Positions 48,001 to 59,900 of a stretch of DNA of 64,000 nt are shown here, piece by piece. The stretch comes from Crotophaga sulcirostris. Taxonomy: Eukaryota > Chordata > Aves > Cuculiformes > Crotophagidae. The stretch's first letter is position 1. Every line of letters begins with the position of its first letter. A program made the position numbers and the translations under genes. The notes under the pieces are model-generated. The model did no database searches. It saw nothing but the letters and a program-made list of their open reading frames with translations, and was not told the origin of the DNA. The stretch is from positions 1,206,839 to 1,270,838 of the forward strand of contig VYZB01000168.1 in assembly GCA_013397455.1 (NCBI GenBank). Reading direction: 5' to 3'.

Positions 48001-50076
48001 CTGTAGTAGAGACTCTTAGAGAAATCGATCCAATGTCGCGAAAGGGTGATAGAGTGGACTCCTTTAGCATGTAGGAGTCCTTGGTGAAGTGATTTAAAGT
48101 TTTCTTACTGAAGTCCTGGTCTAAGACCGCTGAAAACAGCCCTCTGCTATGGATGCCTTTAGGCAAGTGTCACCCTTGAAACTGAGGACAGGATTCAATG
48201 CCCCTGACTTTAAACGTCAGACAGTTAGATACCAAGGCCTGCCTTCCCATCTGCACTCCCTGTGTACCCTGTGGAGAGACAGAGACCTCGAGAGAGGGAA
48301 TAAACTTCACCCAGGCTTAGGTTCCTGACTTGAGCTGTGACAAAGCAGTCTGTGAACGTGGCTATTTCTCTCTGCTAACCAGAAATGGATCTTGTTTGAC
48401 TTGGTTAGGTTTTGGCCCTAATTTTAAACTACTAAGGTGGTATAAATAAATCCCAGTGAATACCATTGAAAGTTATGGTTCCCAACACTCATTCTACTTT
48501 CCCATCTTAGCCAAAAAATAAGAATAACTTTATAAAATGTAAGCATACAACATGTAGTCACAAATATCTGTAAATATCATATGCAGCTAATTAACAATTT
48601 TAAATCAATTGATTCCTCTCTAGTCTGTTAGATTACTGAGTTTATTCTGAGGTATCAGTGCTGTTGGGACTCCTTTGAGGAGGTAGAAAGTTTGTTTATT
48701 CACGAGTGTTATTTTTGCCAGTTTTCCATCACGTCCATGTGTCCCTTAATGTGTGTTATTACTACTGTGAGATACCTGATCCAGCTACCCAGGAAGACTT
48801 GGGCCCTTTTGGTTTCACCTCATTTTGCTTCTTGGTGCTCATGTGATGACTTCTTTGGTAAAATGTCCCTTTTATTTCCCCTCCAGTCCCTGTCTCCTTT
48901 GTCTGCAAATGTCTCCTGCTCAGTCTTCCCAAGGTGGCAGGTTTATTAAACCACAGGACAGACACTTGGGGCGCCTTTACTTTTTGAGACAACTAATTCC
49001 CATCAGTAAATTACTAAACTGTAGCCCACTGTCAGACTTTATGATGGCAGGTGTACTATATTTAGTAAAAATAGATTTGGCATGGCTGATTACCTGTTTA
49101 GCCATAGTGTCTCCTAGTAAGCTTTCAGGGAAGTGAGAATAATATTCTAGAACAAGTGCATTTTTTTCTCCTGTCAGCATAATCAGAGCTATGTCGGCTT
49201 TGCTCCAGAGATCATTTTCTTTTTTCTGTCCTGAGTCACTGACATTGGATTTTTTTAACTTGGACTAGGCTTGTATTTTTGGCAAGTATAGAAAGTCTTG
49301 ACAACTTCTTAAATGTCAATTTATATTTGCCTAACATTTTTTTTTAATAGCTCTTCAAGATTTTTCTTAGTTTTTTTTCAGTTCTTAACTGGCCTTAATA
49401 AATCTCCAGAATTAGTTGCAGGGTCTGGGTGAAGTCGTGTACTCGGATGAAAGGAAAGTTTGCTGGGTTGCCTACTCATACCCTGCGTGCTTGTCACTAG
49501 GCAGCTCAACCACCCTGGTGGTGTCTTCTCAGGACTAGTACATTATGTTGTACCTCCCCAGATGTGAGGTTTCTCTTTCAGAGCAGCTACAGTATGAATA
49601 TTTTTTGGCATTATTTTGTGCTAAATCAAAGAATATGCACAGAGAAAATCTCTGCACTGTGCCCTTTTGCACTTCCAGTCAATGTTCCAGAGAGAGAGGC
49701 TGATGTTTTGGCTGTCTGTGAAATTTGATTTTAGCTTGCAAATTGTATCAAAACCTAAAAAATGTATTTTTCCCACGGTGGTGGGAAACCATGAGATATT
49801 TATGTGTCATTTATTGTCAAGATGGAGAGTAACTGCCTCTTATAAATAAGTAGATATTATTTACTACATCTATATGCAAAGACTAAAGCCTTATTCTCCC
49901 TTTAAGTGCATCAGTGCAATGAACCCTGTGCCGTTCACCTTTGGTTTTCACCATGCTGCTGTAAAAGATCATTAGTGATGCCCTCTCTGAGCAACTGCAT
50001 TTTACACTTACTGTAATAGCACCTAATGGCTGTGCCCTTTTAAATGAATGTGTTGTATCTGCAGTTTTCTACTGAG
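45046..50076. other. Upstream intergenic DNA, no gene recognised
   Basis: AT-rich sequence without recognised genes or clear repeats. Short open frames, including purine-rich ones near 46600-46840, have no domain signatures. Confidence 0.55.
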
Positions 50077-50095
50077 ATTTGCATCACATTTGCAT
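50077..50095 (+). promoter_or_regulatory. Paired POU octamer motifs
   Basis: Two perfect ATTTGCAT octamers (50077-50084 and 50088-50095) are spaced 11 bp start to start, one helical turn, in the same orientation. This layout would suit cooperative POU-factor binding. A GGGGGCTTCTCC stretch follows directly. Confidence 0.45.
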
Positions 50096-53000
50096 CCAGG
50101 GGGCTTCTCCGCTTGTTGCTGGTTTGGATAGTTGCGATGGTAGCTACTTTTCTATATTGTTCATCTGTGCATTTTCCCTTTCATTTGCAACAAGATGACT
50201 AGTGATGACTTAGGCGATTGACTTAAGCACCACACTGAATCCAATCATATGTTTGTTTTTGCATTCACAGTCTTTTGAGGTTGCCTGAATCCTTTAGTTA
50301 TGATGTTTTAGTGTCCCACCCCAGAACTATCACTGTCAGCTATGCCAACCTCTTTGTTGTCGACAGCGTGCACTGTTTGTAGTGAACTGGGTCAAGTGTT
50401 GGAACTAACATAAATGACAGAGTGTGGCAATGATGGCTGCAAAAGATATACTGAGTGTGCAGAGATGTATGGTATTTCTTATACAGGCACACGCCACTGT
50501 TCTGACTTCTTAGGCAGAAAATATTTAGCATTCACCCTAACCACTCTTATTTTTCTCTGCAAAGATAGTAGGGGACATTTTCTTTTTACTCCTTCATTCA
50601 TTTTGGAAGCATCTATAAACAGGAAGCATTTCATTCTCCCCAGTATCCCCACTTGAGTCTTTACTCACTCAAGCAGTCTCATGGCAATAAGACTGCCTCA
50701 GCTTTCTTATAGCTTCTTTAACAAAAAGCTCTGTTTTTTGAGGGCAGTAGTGCTGATGAAGTTCAGCTGTGTCCTCAGAAACTCTCTATTCCTTTACGCA
50801 TTTTCAAAGTTTTTTTCATTTTTTTTTCTGTGCTGCATATACTTACTTGATGACTTTTAAATCTTCTTGAATTTTAAGTCAAATAATGAGTGGTTTTGGT
50901 TTTTTTTTCCCTGAGGATATGACGATTGCCATATATCAGGGTTTTCTGCTAAATGATAAATCTTTTGCTTGTGTGACTTCATGGAAAGCAGAAAACTTTG
51001 AAGAAAGGGTAAAACAATACTTACTTTTTACTGTTTTGTTTTGTGGGTTTTTTTCCTTGCTTTTATTACATGGTAAAAACAAAAAGTGTAGTTCACACAG
51101 GTATATATCAATAATAGAAAGTAAGAACATTGCAAGTCCTGTTGGCTAACCGCACGTATAAGTTCTTGCTAATTCTTCCCTCTCAGCAATATAAGAATTC
51201 AGAAATACTAATATGTACATACACAGGCTGCAAACTTAGTGATGCTTGTGTGACCTTATTGCATAGCCTGAAACTGGAGAGTTTCTCCCCATAATCGCTC
51301 TACCTGGCTCAAACACCTACAGTTGAATGACAACACTTCCTTTTGGAAGCTGAAACAGTCTTAACATGCTGCTGCTGATGCAGGTGCTGATGATTTGTTC
51401 TACGTTTTTCCTCTCATGGCAGTGACAGGCCTTATGCCATGACGTGGCTTTGAAAATCCCAGCTGCATCTCTAAGCATGGGATGTTATGAGTCTAAGCAA
51501 ACTTTTGGAAATGATATTCTTTTGACTTGCAACAAGAATAAAACCAGCTGAGAATATATCAAGACCTCTATTTATTTTAGCCTTTTTTTTCTGTTGTTGA
51601 TAGAGCAATGACTAACATTTCTTTCTCGATGGAGAACAAAATAGGGTGGTTAAAACATAGTGAAAAGTTAAATCAAAGGCATCTGTGGTTGCTGAAAGAC
51701 AGCATTCATCAGCAGTGAAACAAACTGGGAATCTGGGAGTTCTTGGATTTTAGTGCCTTCAGTTTAAATGTCAAGAAACAAAATGATATTTTTCTGAATC
51801 TATAGAATTTACTTTCAAAATTGTCTTAAAAAAAGAAAAAGAAAAACAAAAGAAAAGAAAAACATATCTAAAACTTTCTGGTCCCTGTGTTAAGCATCTC
51901 ATTCAACCTTCACTCTGTCATCCAGTGTAAATGGGAGAATATGCTATGATGCAAGTGGAGGGTTGACGCATGTGTGAAGAGCAAAGCTTCTTCTCCCGTG
52001 AGACAATATACTTGTCCAAGGAAAGCTGCAGAAATGTTGAAAGATGTGATTCATAGTTTGAAGAAGTTGAGAGGTAGTCAGATTATTTTTTCAATTAATA
52101 ATGAAAAGTCTATAATGTGGAAACTGAAAAGCTTATGAAAATGACAGGCATCTGCTTCTCTTGCAAGTTAGAAGCACCCAGAACATTCTCTCTTGAGTAA
52201 AATAACTCAACTGTGTGCCGAGAAAGACAGAGAGAGACTGCTTCCTGTCTGTTGTTGGTAAGACTTACCCGCAGTTTCAAAAGATAATGTATTTGGAGGG
52301 AGAAGAGGAAAGGGGAAGTCATAGGGAGGGAAAATATGATGGGCAAAGAATATCCACTGGCATCTACTAAGCCAGGACATCTTACTGCAAGTTTGTGGGT
52401 TATCAAGTCATATTTCTCTGTTATATTAGACATACATGATTTTAACCGAGGAAGATTCTCAAATGCCTTGAACTGATTCTGTGGAAATCATGAGTAAACC
52501 TAAATAGCTATTTTATTATAGCTTATTGTGTAAGAGTTGGTTCATAATAAATCATTGTACTCTATAGAAACAAGCTTGAAACAAGTGCATAAATATTAAA
52601 TGGCCCCAGGAATAAAGACATTTTTAGTAGAATTATTGAGTGTGGTTTTCCAAATCCATTGGGTAATCCAAAATCCCCATAGTCATTTAAGGACCGACAT
52701 GTACTGTCATTTATAGTAATGTAAATCCAGTGTAACTGTGTTGAAGTCGATAGAGTTATTCAAAATTAACATAAAAATATAAATAGAGGTTGTCCTATGA
52801 AATATAAACAACATAATTGCCTGAAATTCTATCCATTAGGATAAAGGAATAAAAATTCTATACTTCTGCAGAAATAAGAATTAAAATTGTCCGTATTATG
52901 TGTGTAAATTTAGGCAAAAACCATTATACTTATTTCATTCATGTAACAAAGCTCTTATACCCTAATCAGAAACCTTGAAACAGAAATTATTCATTTAAAA

Positions 53001-56000
53001 AAACAAAAAGAATCCTATTCTACATTTTAATAATTCCAGTAAGGGAAAAAAAAAAAAAAGAGGACCAGTTCTAGGACTCTGGCAAAATACAGATATTCAG
53101 ACCAATTTTGTTGTTTGCAGACCTCTCTTTGAGGAGGGAGTGGTAGAGAAATGAACAGTTCTTGTATCCTCAGTTGATACGGTCTCTCAGGGTTGTCCAC
53201 ATTGGTTATCCACATCCTAAATTACACTTACACAGGTTGTCCTTGTCTCTACCTATATATACACTTACAGTTTGCCTATGTATGCAATGCAAAATGTGGG
53301 CTTTTTTTTTCCTCAGAGCAGACTGATGACTGAGAGTGAGCAGAGAGCAGGTGGCATGACATGATCCAGTACGAAGGTAATGGTTGAGGACTGTGACAGT
53401 GGAGAGGCATTCTGACATCTAACTCCTGGCCAGCAAATGTGAGATCATTAATGCCTCTTTGCCAGGTTGTGGGGATGTTTTGAGTAGCAATGAACTGATG
53501 AATGGAAGTGCTTGCTCAATGGCAGTATTACAGTTCCTGCTGGAAGGTGGAATGAAAGGAAAGGAATATACATGGAGTTTACTTGTACACTCATAAGCAG
53601 TTAGGACTTAGTTCAGTCTAGAAGGTCTATAACATATAATGTGGTATGCTTTTGCCCAGAATCATTGCTTGAGGTCCAAACAGGGAGCGAGGGTCCTGTG
53701 GGTGGCCTCACAGAGCACAGTGGACACCATTGCTGAAATCTTTCCTGTTAGAACACAACCTCTGAGTTACTCTCTGTCCTGCTATCCATCAGCACCAGTC
53801 TCAGTTGCAACTACAGGGGACAGGGGATGACTTTGGGACATTGTGTCGTATATTTGAGTACTTGATTTATGAAACATAGCAAAGGCAAACCAAAGCTGGA
53901 ACAACTTGTCCATAGGAAAACTCCCTGTGCTCCAGCTAGGAGCCATGCTTTTAAATGCACCTCAAAACATTTATTATAAAATGGAACAATTTGTATTGTA
54001 TTCAATAATGTTTTCAAAGGATTGTCAGCCTCTGTCTGCAGGTGCCTTTTCTTATAATATATAATCTATAGCACTCAATTTTCCCCCCCTCAATAGCCAT
54101 ATAACAGAGATATGCATTACAGAAAATGCATATAGGTTTGCTTCTATTATAGTCATGATCAAAAGTCTATGATATATTGAAATATTTGCTTTGTACAAAT
54201 ACATCTGTTATCAGAGGGTTCCTTAACATAAATGGTGTATTTTCTATAATGTGCTCCATCTAATGAACGGTTTGGCGAAGGCATGAGAACAGAGCTATGT
54301 GGGGAGAATGCAGTAATTTCTCTTTAACATGCAGGAATTCTGAATACAAGTAAATGCATGCCAAATTTTATTGCTTCTAAATCTGAATAATTGTATTTCT
54401 GAGCTGTGCATCTGGGTAGATAATAAAGCCACAAAACAATTTAATGAAACATATAAAAAATCAAATGACATTGCTAAATATTATAATATGCAGAAAATAT
54501 ATTTTGCATATTGTCACCTAATCTTTCATCCACATAGTAACAAATAATGCAACAATAATTGAAAGTCTTATTATCCATCTACGTAAATTGAGACCAAATT
54601 TACCTTGTTTCCTTTTCTTTGTGTGTGTGTGTGAACATAAAAGTGAGATTGATATTATTGCTTTATGTTTATAGTACGTTTTTTCCATAATAACTAAGGT
54701 GACCAACATAAGTCTTTTTTCTATTCAAATCAGTCCACAACTCATATTGTGATTATGTTAGTAGCCAAGTACTTATAAGAGGTAAGACTTGAATATGTAG
54801 CCTTCATTTTTTCTTCTCTTTGATGCACAATTCTATAGGAATCTAAACTGGAATACCATGAAGAAAATGGGAGTCCTCATATTTAAATTCAGTACCTAAA
54901 ATTCACAGAATTGAAGTGTTCTCACCATCTATTATATTTGAAGGACAGATAGGGGTAATGCAGAGGGCAATACCGCTGACTCATTCCAGAAGCCTATTTT
55001 AGGATGAGGTGAACTGCCCTTTTGGAGGTATGTGTTTCCTTCTGTTGACTCTTAAGGAACCCTAAATGGTTAGCTTAGACTTAGATGTCTAACGTTTAGA
55101 AGACCATGTAAAGAAATAGGAATCTCATCTAAAGAGGCAAAAGTACTCACACACTCCAGGAGGGAGGGATCTGTTTTGTTCTTGCAATGATTTTAGCACT
55201 TTGTCACTGATTTATTCTGCTCTGCAATGGAAGAGGTCACTGCAGACTTCCAGCTGGTTGTAATGTCTGGATTTAAAGGACAGTGATCTGAAGTGTCTGT
55301 CGCAAAATGTCTTTTACAATGGTGAGCCTGTATCATCAAAGGCCACACAAACAATAGTAAAAGGGCTGAATTTCCCAAAGACCAGAGGTGGGTAGTGCTG
55401 TTCTGGGTTTACTCAAGACAGCTGTCTCCCCTTTCTTACCTTGTGATGTGTTTGTCCAGGCTTTGACATGCTTACACAGAGAACAGTGTTCCATACCATG
55501 GGATGTCCAATTGCAAAAAATGGTGCCAAGTTAAAGTGTGTAAGACTCTGCTTTGTTTCAAAAATACATAACCAAATACATTTCAATAGTTACTGTCTAC
55601 ATTCATAGGAAAGGATTGCCACTATCATCCTATCTATCCCTTTGCTGCTAGAAGGGAATCCGTTCCATCATCTCTTCTTCACTCTGCATTTTTACACAGA
55701 TCAGGCCAAGTTCAGAGTCTTGAACCTTACTATATAAATTCTGGAAAGGTAAACTAGACTAAATTAAATCCTGAGTCAATTAGTGAAAAAGCTTCTCTTT
55801 TTTTGTGAAAGAAAAGGAACTGTCCTCAGTGAAGACAGAGACTTCATGCTGTGAATTGTTTTTGGTACAGAAGACAGGCTTTTTTTTTAGAAACCACACT
55901 GTGACTGTGGAACAAATTTCTGTGAGAAAAAAGAGCCATTGTATAAATCATAACACTTTCGTCTCTGGGTGTCAGGTGCACTTTTGGATTCCTCCAACTG

Positions 56001-56544
56001 TTCTAACAAACGACTAATGCTGTCTTGATTTTACATAGTCAGTTAAAAATTAGAATTTTCTTATGAGAAGAGAGGTAAAGAAATATCCAGACAAAAATAA
56101 GGCTCGTGTCTGTGTTCCTTGAGTTGCTACTGGAAGGAGAAAAAATGCTTTTGGGGAATATAAGTATAAATACACTAAAAAAATAGAGATTAGGAATTGC
56201 CACACAGAGATCTGATACAGTGAAATAATAAACAGAATAATCAATACATATTAAAATATTACACTTCCTTGATTTAAGAATCAAATACCTGTAGACAGGT
56301 TTTCCCCTCATTAGTACTGGAGTAATTTATTGTACTTCACAGAAAGCAAAAGAAAACTTCACCCTTAATCTGTGAAAGGAATTTTTCTGGATGAGGAATC
56401 TGATTTAACTTCCAAGAGTATGAATCAGTTCTTTCTGTTCTGTAGTCAATTATTTCCTTTCAATGCAGTTATCATTGTGGATAAAGCTTTCTTTGATGAG
56501 GTTTAGCCTTATAGGCCAGTATAGATTCGGCCTTGCCCCTGAAA
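50096..56544. other. Upstream intergenic DNA, no gene recognised
   Basis: AT-rich. An A-rich stretch lies at 51826-51864, an A-run near 53046-53059 and a possible old repeat relic at 52715-52765 (GTAAATCCAGTGTAACTG followed by TTGAAGTCGATAGAGTTATT). The segment 54470-54720 is complex, AT-rich and may be a conserved noncoding element. No gene is recognised. Confidence 0.5.
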
Positions 56545-56599
56545 TTCCTTCCTTCCTTCCTTCCTTCCTTCCTTCCTTCCTTCCTTCCTTCCTTCCTTC
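56545..56599. repeat. (TTCC)n microsatellite, left array
   Basis: Uninterrupted TTCC repeats over 55 bp that end exactly at a single N (56600). Confidence 0.95.
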
Positions 56600-56600
56600 N
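56600..56600. other. Single ambiguous base at a repeat edge
   Basis: One N at the junction of the left TTCC array and unique sequence. It is probably a gap-closing or consensus artefact. Confidence 0.9.
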
Positions 56601-56756
56601 AATTACCAGAGGGTGGTCACTCGTGGTCCACAATGGCTGTTTTATTGTTTCAAGGATGGACGCAGGCACCTGCATTTTGCAGATATGGTTGGGAAGGGAA
56701 GCTGTGGATGTAGGTAACAACAGGTGGAAGGTCTCTGACCTCATCTTCCCTTCTTC

Positions 56757-56864
56757 TTCCTTCCTTCCTTCCTTCCTTCCTTCCTTCCTTCCTTCCTTCC
56801 TTCCTTCCTTCCTTCCTTCCTTCCTTCCTTCCTTCCTTCCTTCCTGCCTTCCTTCCTTCCTTCC
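56757..56864. repeat. (TTCC)n microsatellite, right array
   Basis: TTCC repeats with one TGCC variant at 56845-56848, followed by a degenerating CT-rich tail to about 56913. It is separated from the left array by 157 bp of unique sequence. Confidence 0.95.
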
Positions 56865-56913
56865 CCTCTTTCTTTCCCTCTTTTTTTCCTTCTCTGTCTT
56901 CCTACCTTCCTTC

Positions 56914-59900
56914 AAAGCAAGGATTTCCAACAACTATTGAAGATTTATTTAGGTAGCCACTACCTAAATCAGAACTAAAAATCTGGTAAAAGAACCATGA
57001 TTAAATCTCTGAAGCTTAAATGAGTTATACTGACCAGTATGTATAACATGAGAATTATACTCATATTGGTTTATTTGTCATTTATGATGTCATATAATCT
57101 TGAAAAAAAAGTAAAACTCCAACAGGTCAAGATCTGGAAGATCTGGGACTGAATAGCTGCCTACTTCCTAAAAAAAGGTTTATTGAAAAATATATAAAAA
57201 ACTAATAGGTCAAATCATTGTAATTAATTAATTCCAAATTGAACTCTTTATTTGAATGTCTACTAATGGTCTTCAATTTTGTTAGTATTTTGAAATATTA
57301 AAAATGTCCATTCAAAATATAATACATAAATGAATAATAGACTTTGCTTATTCTTTGCTAAATGAAAACATGGAGCATTGTGTGCCTAAAATAAATCTTG
57401 CAATTTCCATTTCTGATGATATTGAAGGTGGTGAAATATATTTTTAGGATTAATGTGAATTAGCATGAGTTTTTGAGTAGAGTCTAAATTATATGGTTTT
57501 ATGGAAAAAGAACAATTTGAAATGAAAGAGAATTGTGAAGATCATTCCCAGATTCAAATTTGAGTGCTTCTCTGAAAGTCTCAAAGATAAGATTTTGCAG
57601 CTACATTTTCAAAAATTTACTAAGTACTGAGCTTACCCTCCCATGATTTCCTCTGCTCAGATATAGTTTTAGATATTTATCTGGAAACAAATCCATTTAG
57701 AAAACTTTTCTCATGGCTGTAAAAATAGTTTTTGTAGCTTAGTTAAAAGGACACTGTAAATATAATTCAGGATTACTATGTAGGTTTGATACACTTTATA
57801 TTTTCTGTAATTTAGCTATATTTAATCCATCTTTCTCTCTTCAATAAAACTTGAGAAATATACTCCAGCAGAAATTAAACAGGGGTTATCAAACTGGTCA
57901 GAACTTGTTAAGAAAGTGTGATTTCTCTGTTTCAAAGAGATGTATAAATAGGGCGTGGGGCAGAGAAGCAGAAAAAATAGATTTTTTTCTCAGTTTTTAT
58001 GTATTTCTAAATTTCTTAGCAGTACATTAAAAGTGTCATTTAATCTACTAGATCTTAAGTGTTAAATACGTCCGTACGATGTATTAAGAGCAAACAACAA
58101 AATATTCCAAAATTGTAATTGGAAATGAGGAAGTGAGATAGACTGTAATCCTGAAGTGAAACTGATTTTCCAGTTTCAGTGTCTGATTCGATTATGCAGA
58201 AGCATAAAACAGAACAAAAAAAGAGACCAGCTGCTTCATTAAAAAAATTTAAACCAAATTACTTAAAATGGAGTCACTATCTGGAAAGGTGGAAGGTTGC
58301 AGACAACATGGGGAATTCATATAGAGAGAAGCTATGCTTATTCTTTCCTCTTTACAAGTGAGAGAGAAGGCTTAGTGGGTTTTGTTCTTGCTATGTAGCT
58401 TCATGGTATCACAAAAAGGGTGAGGTCCTGTGATCTCACGTGGAATTTCTGCAGACAAGGAAACATCTCTTTTTTAGATACCCAGCTTTACTTTCATGTT
58501 TCTCCTCTTTAATGTTAAAAGGGTTACAGGAATTATAATCTGCCTATCTTTTAAAACTACCTCTGCTTCCTTCGGTTGCCTAAGATAACTGGCAATTAGA
58601 ATTGCTCAATATTTCAGGCAGAGGTGTGGGATAGAAATGCTCTAGCTTATTGGTAAGCAAAGTAGGCAGCACTGGTCTCACTGGTAGCAGGAAGATGAGT
58701 GGTATAGCATCAGACATTATATACTTGGAAGAAATAAAAAAAATCAGGAAAAATATAAATAAAAAAGAGTGCAAAGTTTTATTGTCAAGCGCCGCTGTCA
58801 CTTCATGAAACCAGAGTCATATATAAGATATATGTGACATACTAATAGGAAGTAATTTACCCAAGGATGTTTTTGTGCCTTGAAGTGCCTTCAACAATTC
58901 TGCTTTGAAAACTTTGCAAGTGTGTATGCATCATAGCAGTTACCGAGGCACTGAAGTTCCCAATTTGTGCACAATGTGACTTTTATAATGCTATTAAACT
59001 CATCTCATGGAAAGCGGTGTGCACAAAACAATGATACATGAGATCTCAAGGAGGCTGCTGAGCAGGGGAGAAGGATGGAGTGAGGAGAAAGCTTTTATAA
59101 AGTCACTTTGAGAACGCACCTCCACTCCAGAAATGTTCCGTTTATTCACATTGGAAATTATCTCCTGTGCTTTGGGCTGAGATTCATGCTGCTTATATTC
59201 CTCCCTCCCTCACCCTCCCCACCATCCTGTATAATGTATTACATGTAATTGTTTTACTCTCTCTTTAAAGCAAATTTAGTGTTGATGAGATGCAGCAGAT
59301 TGACAGCCCTGATAATCAAACTCATGTATTAATCTCTGGTATGGGACAGTGACAGCCCAAGATTCCCTCGTGTCCCATGAGCTCTAACTTGAAGGGATAG
59401 CCTCAGATGAGGACACAGTGTCTGAAACTCTAATGGTCATCCAAACAGCAGTAAAAGCTTACCATTTTCTAACCAAGGCATGACCTTTTTCTCTATTAAC
59501 CTTGCTCTTGCCTTCCCCACCTGCCCTGATCTTTTCACTTTGGCATCTGGACTGTAAATTCTGGGAATTTTTTATAATCTCTCTGTGCAGAGCCTGATTC
59601 TGGGCGTGAGGATTTCAAGGAGTTTATTGGAACACAGGTAAAGCCCACAGTTATACAATTGAAAATTCTATCTTTCCTCATTGTTGCACACTGGGACAGT
59701 TGCAACATTATTTTTGTCCCATGGGAGCCAGACTGAGAGCACCAGATTAATTTCCCACAGGAAAGATGTGAGCTGGTGATAGACCTGGGGAAAGAGGACA
59801 CGCAGATTTTCATGTGTGATAAGGAAGTCTAAAACCGTGATTTTTCTTTGTCCATTTTTAAAATAGAAATTGTAAAATACAAACTGAGAACAAACAAATA

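Noticed and set aside
56472..56933. Open frame of 153 codons rich in KEGR repeats, and its plus-strand FLPS counterpart
   Set aside because: Both are direct translations of the TTCC microsatellite.
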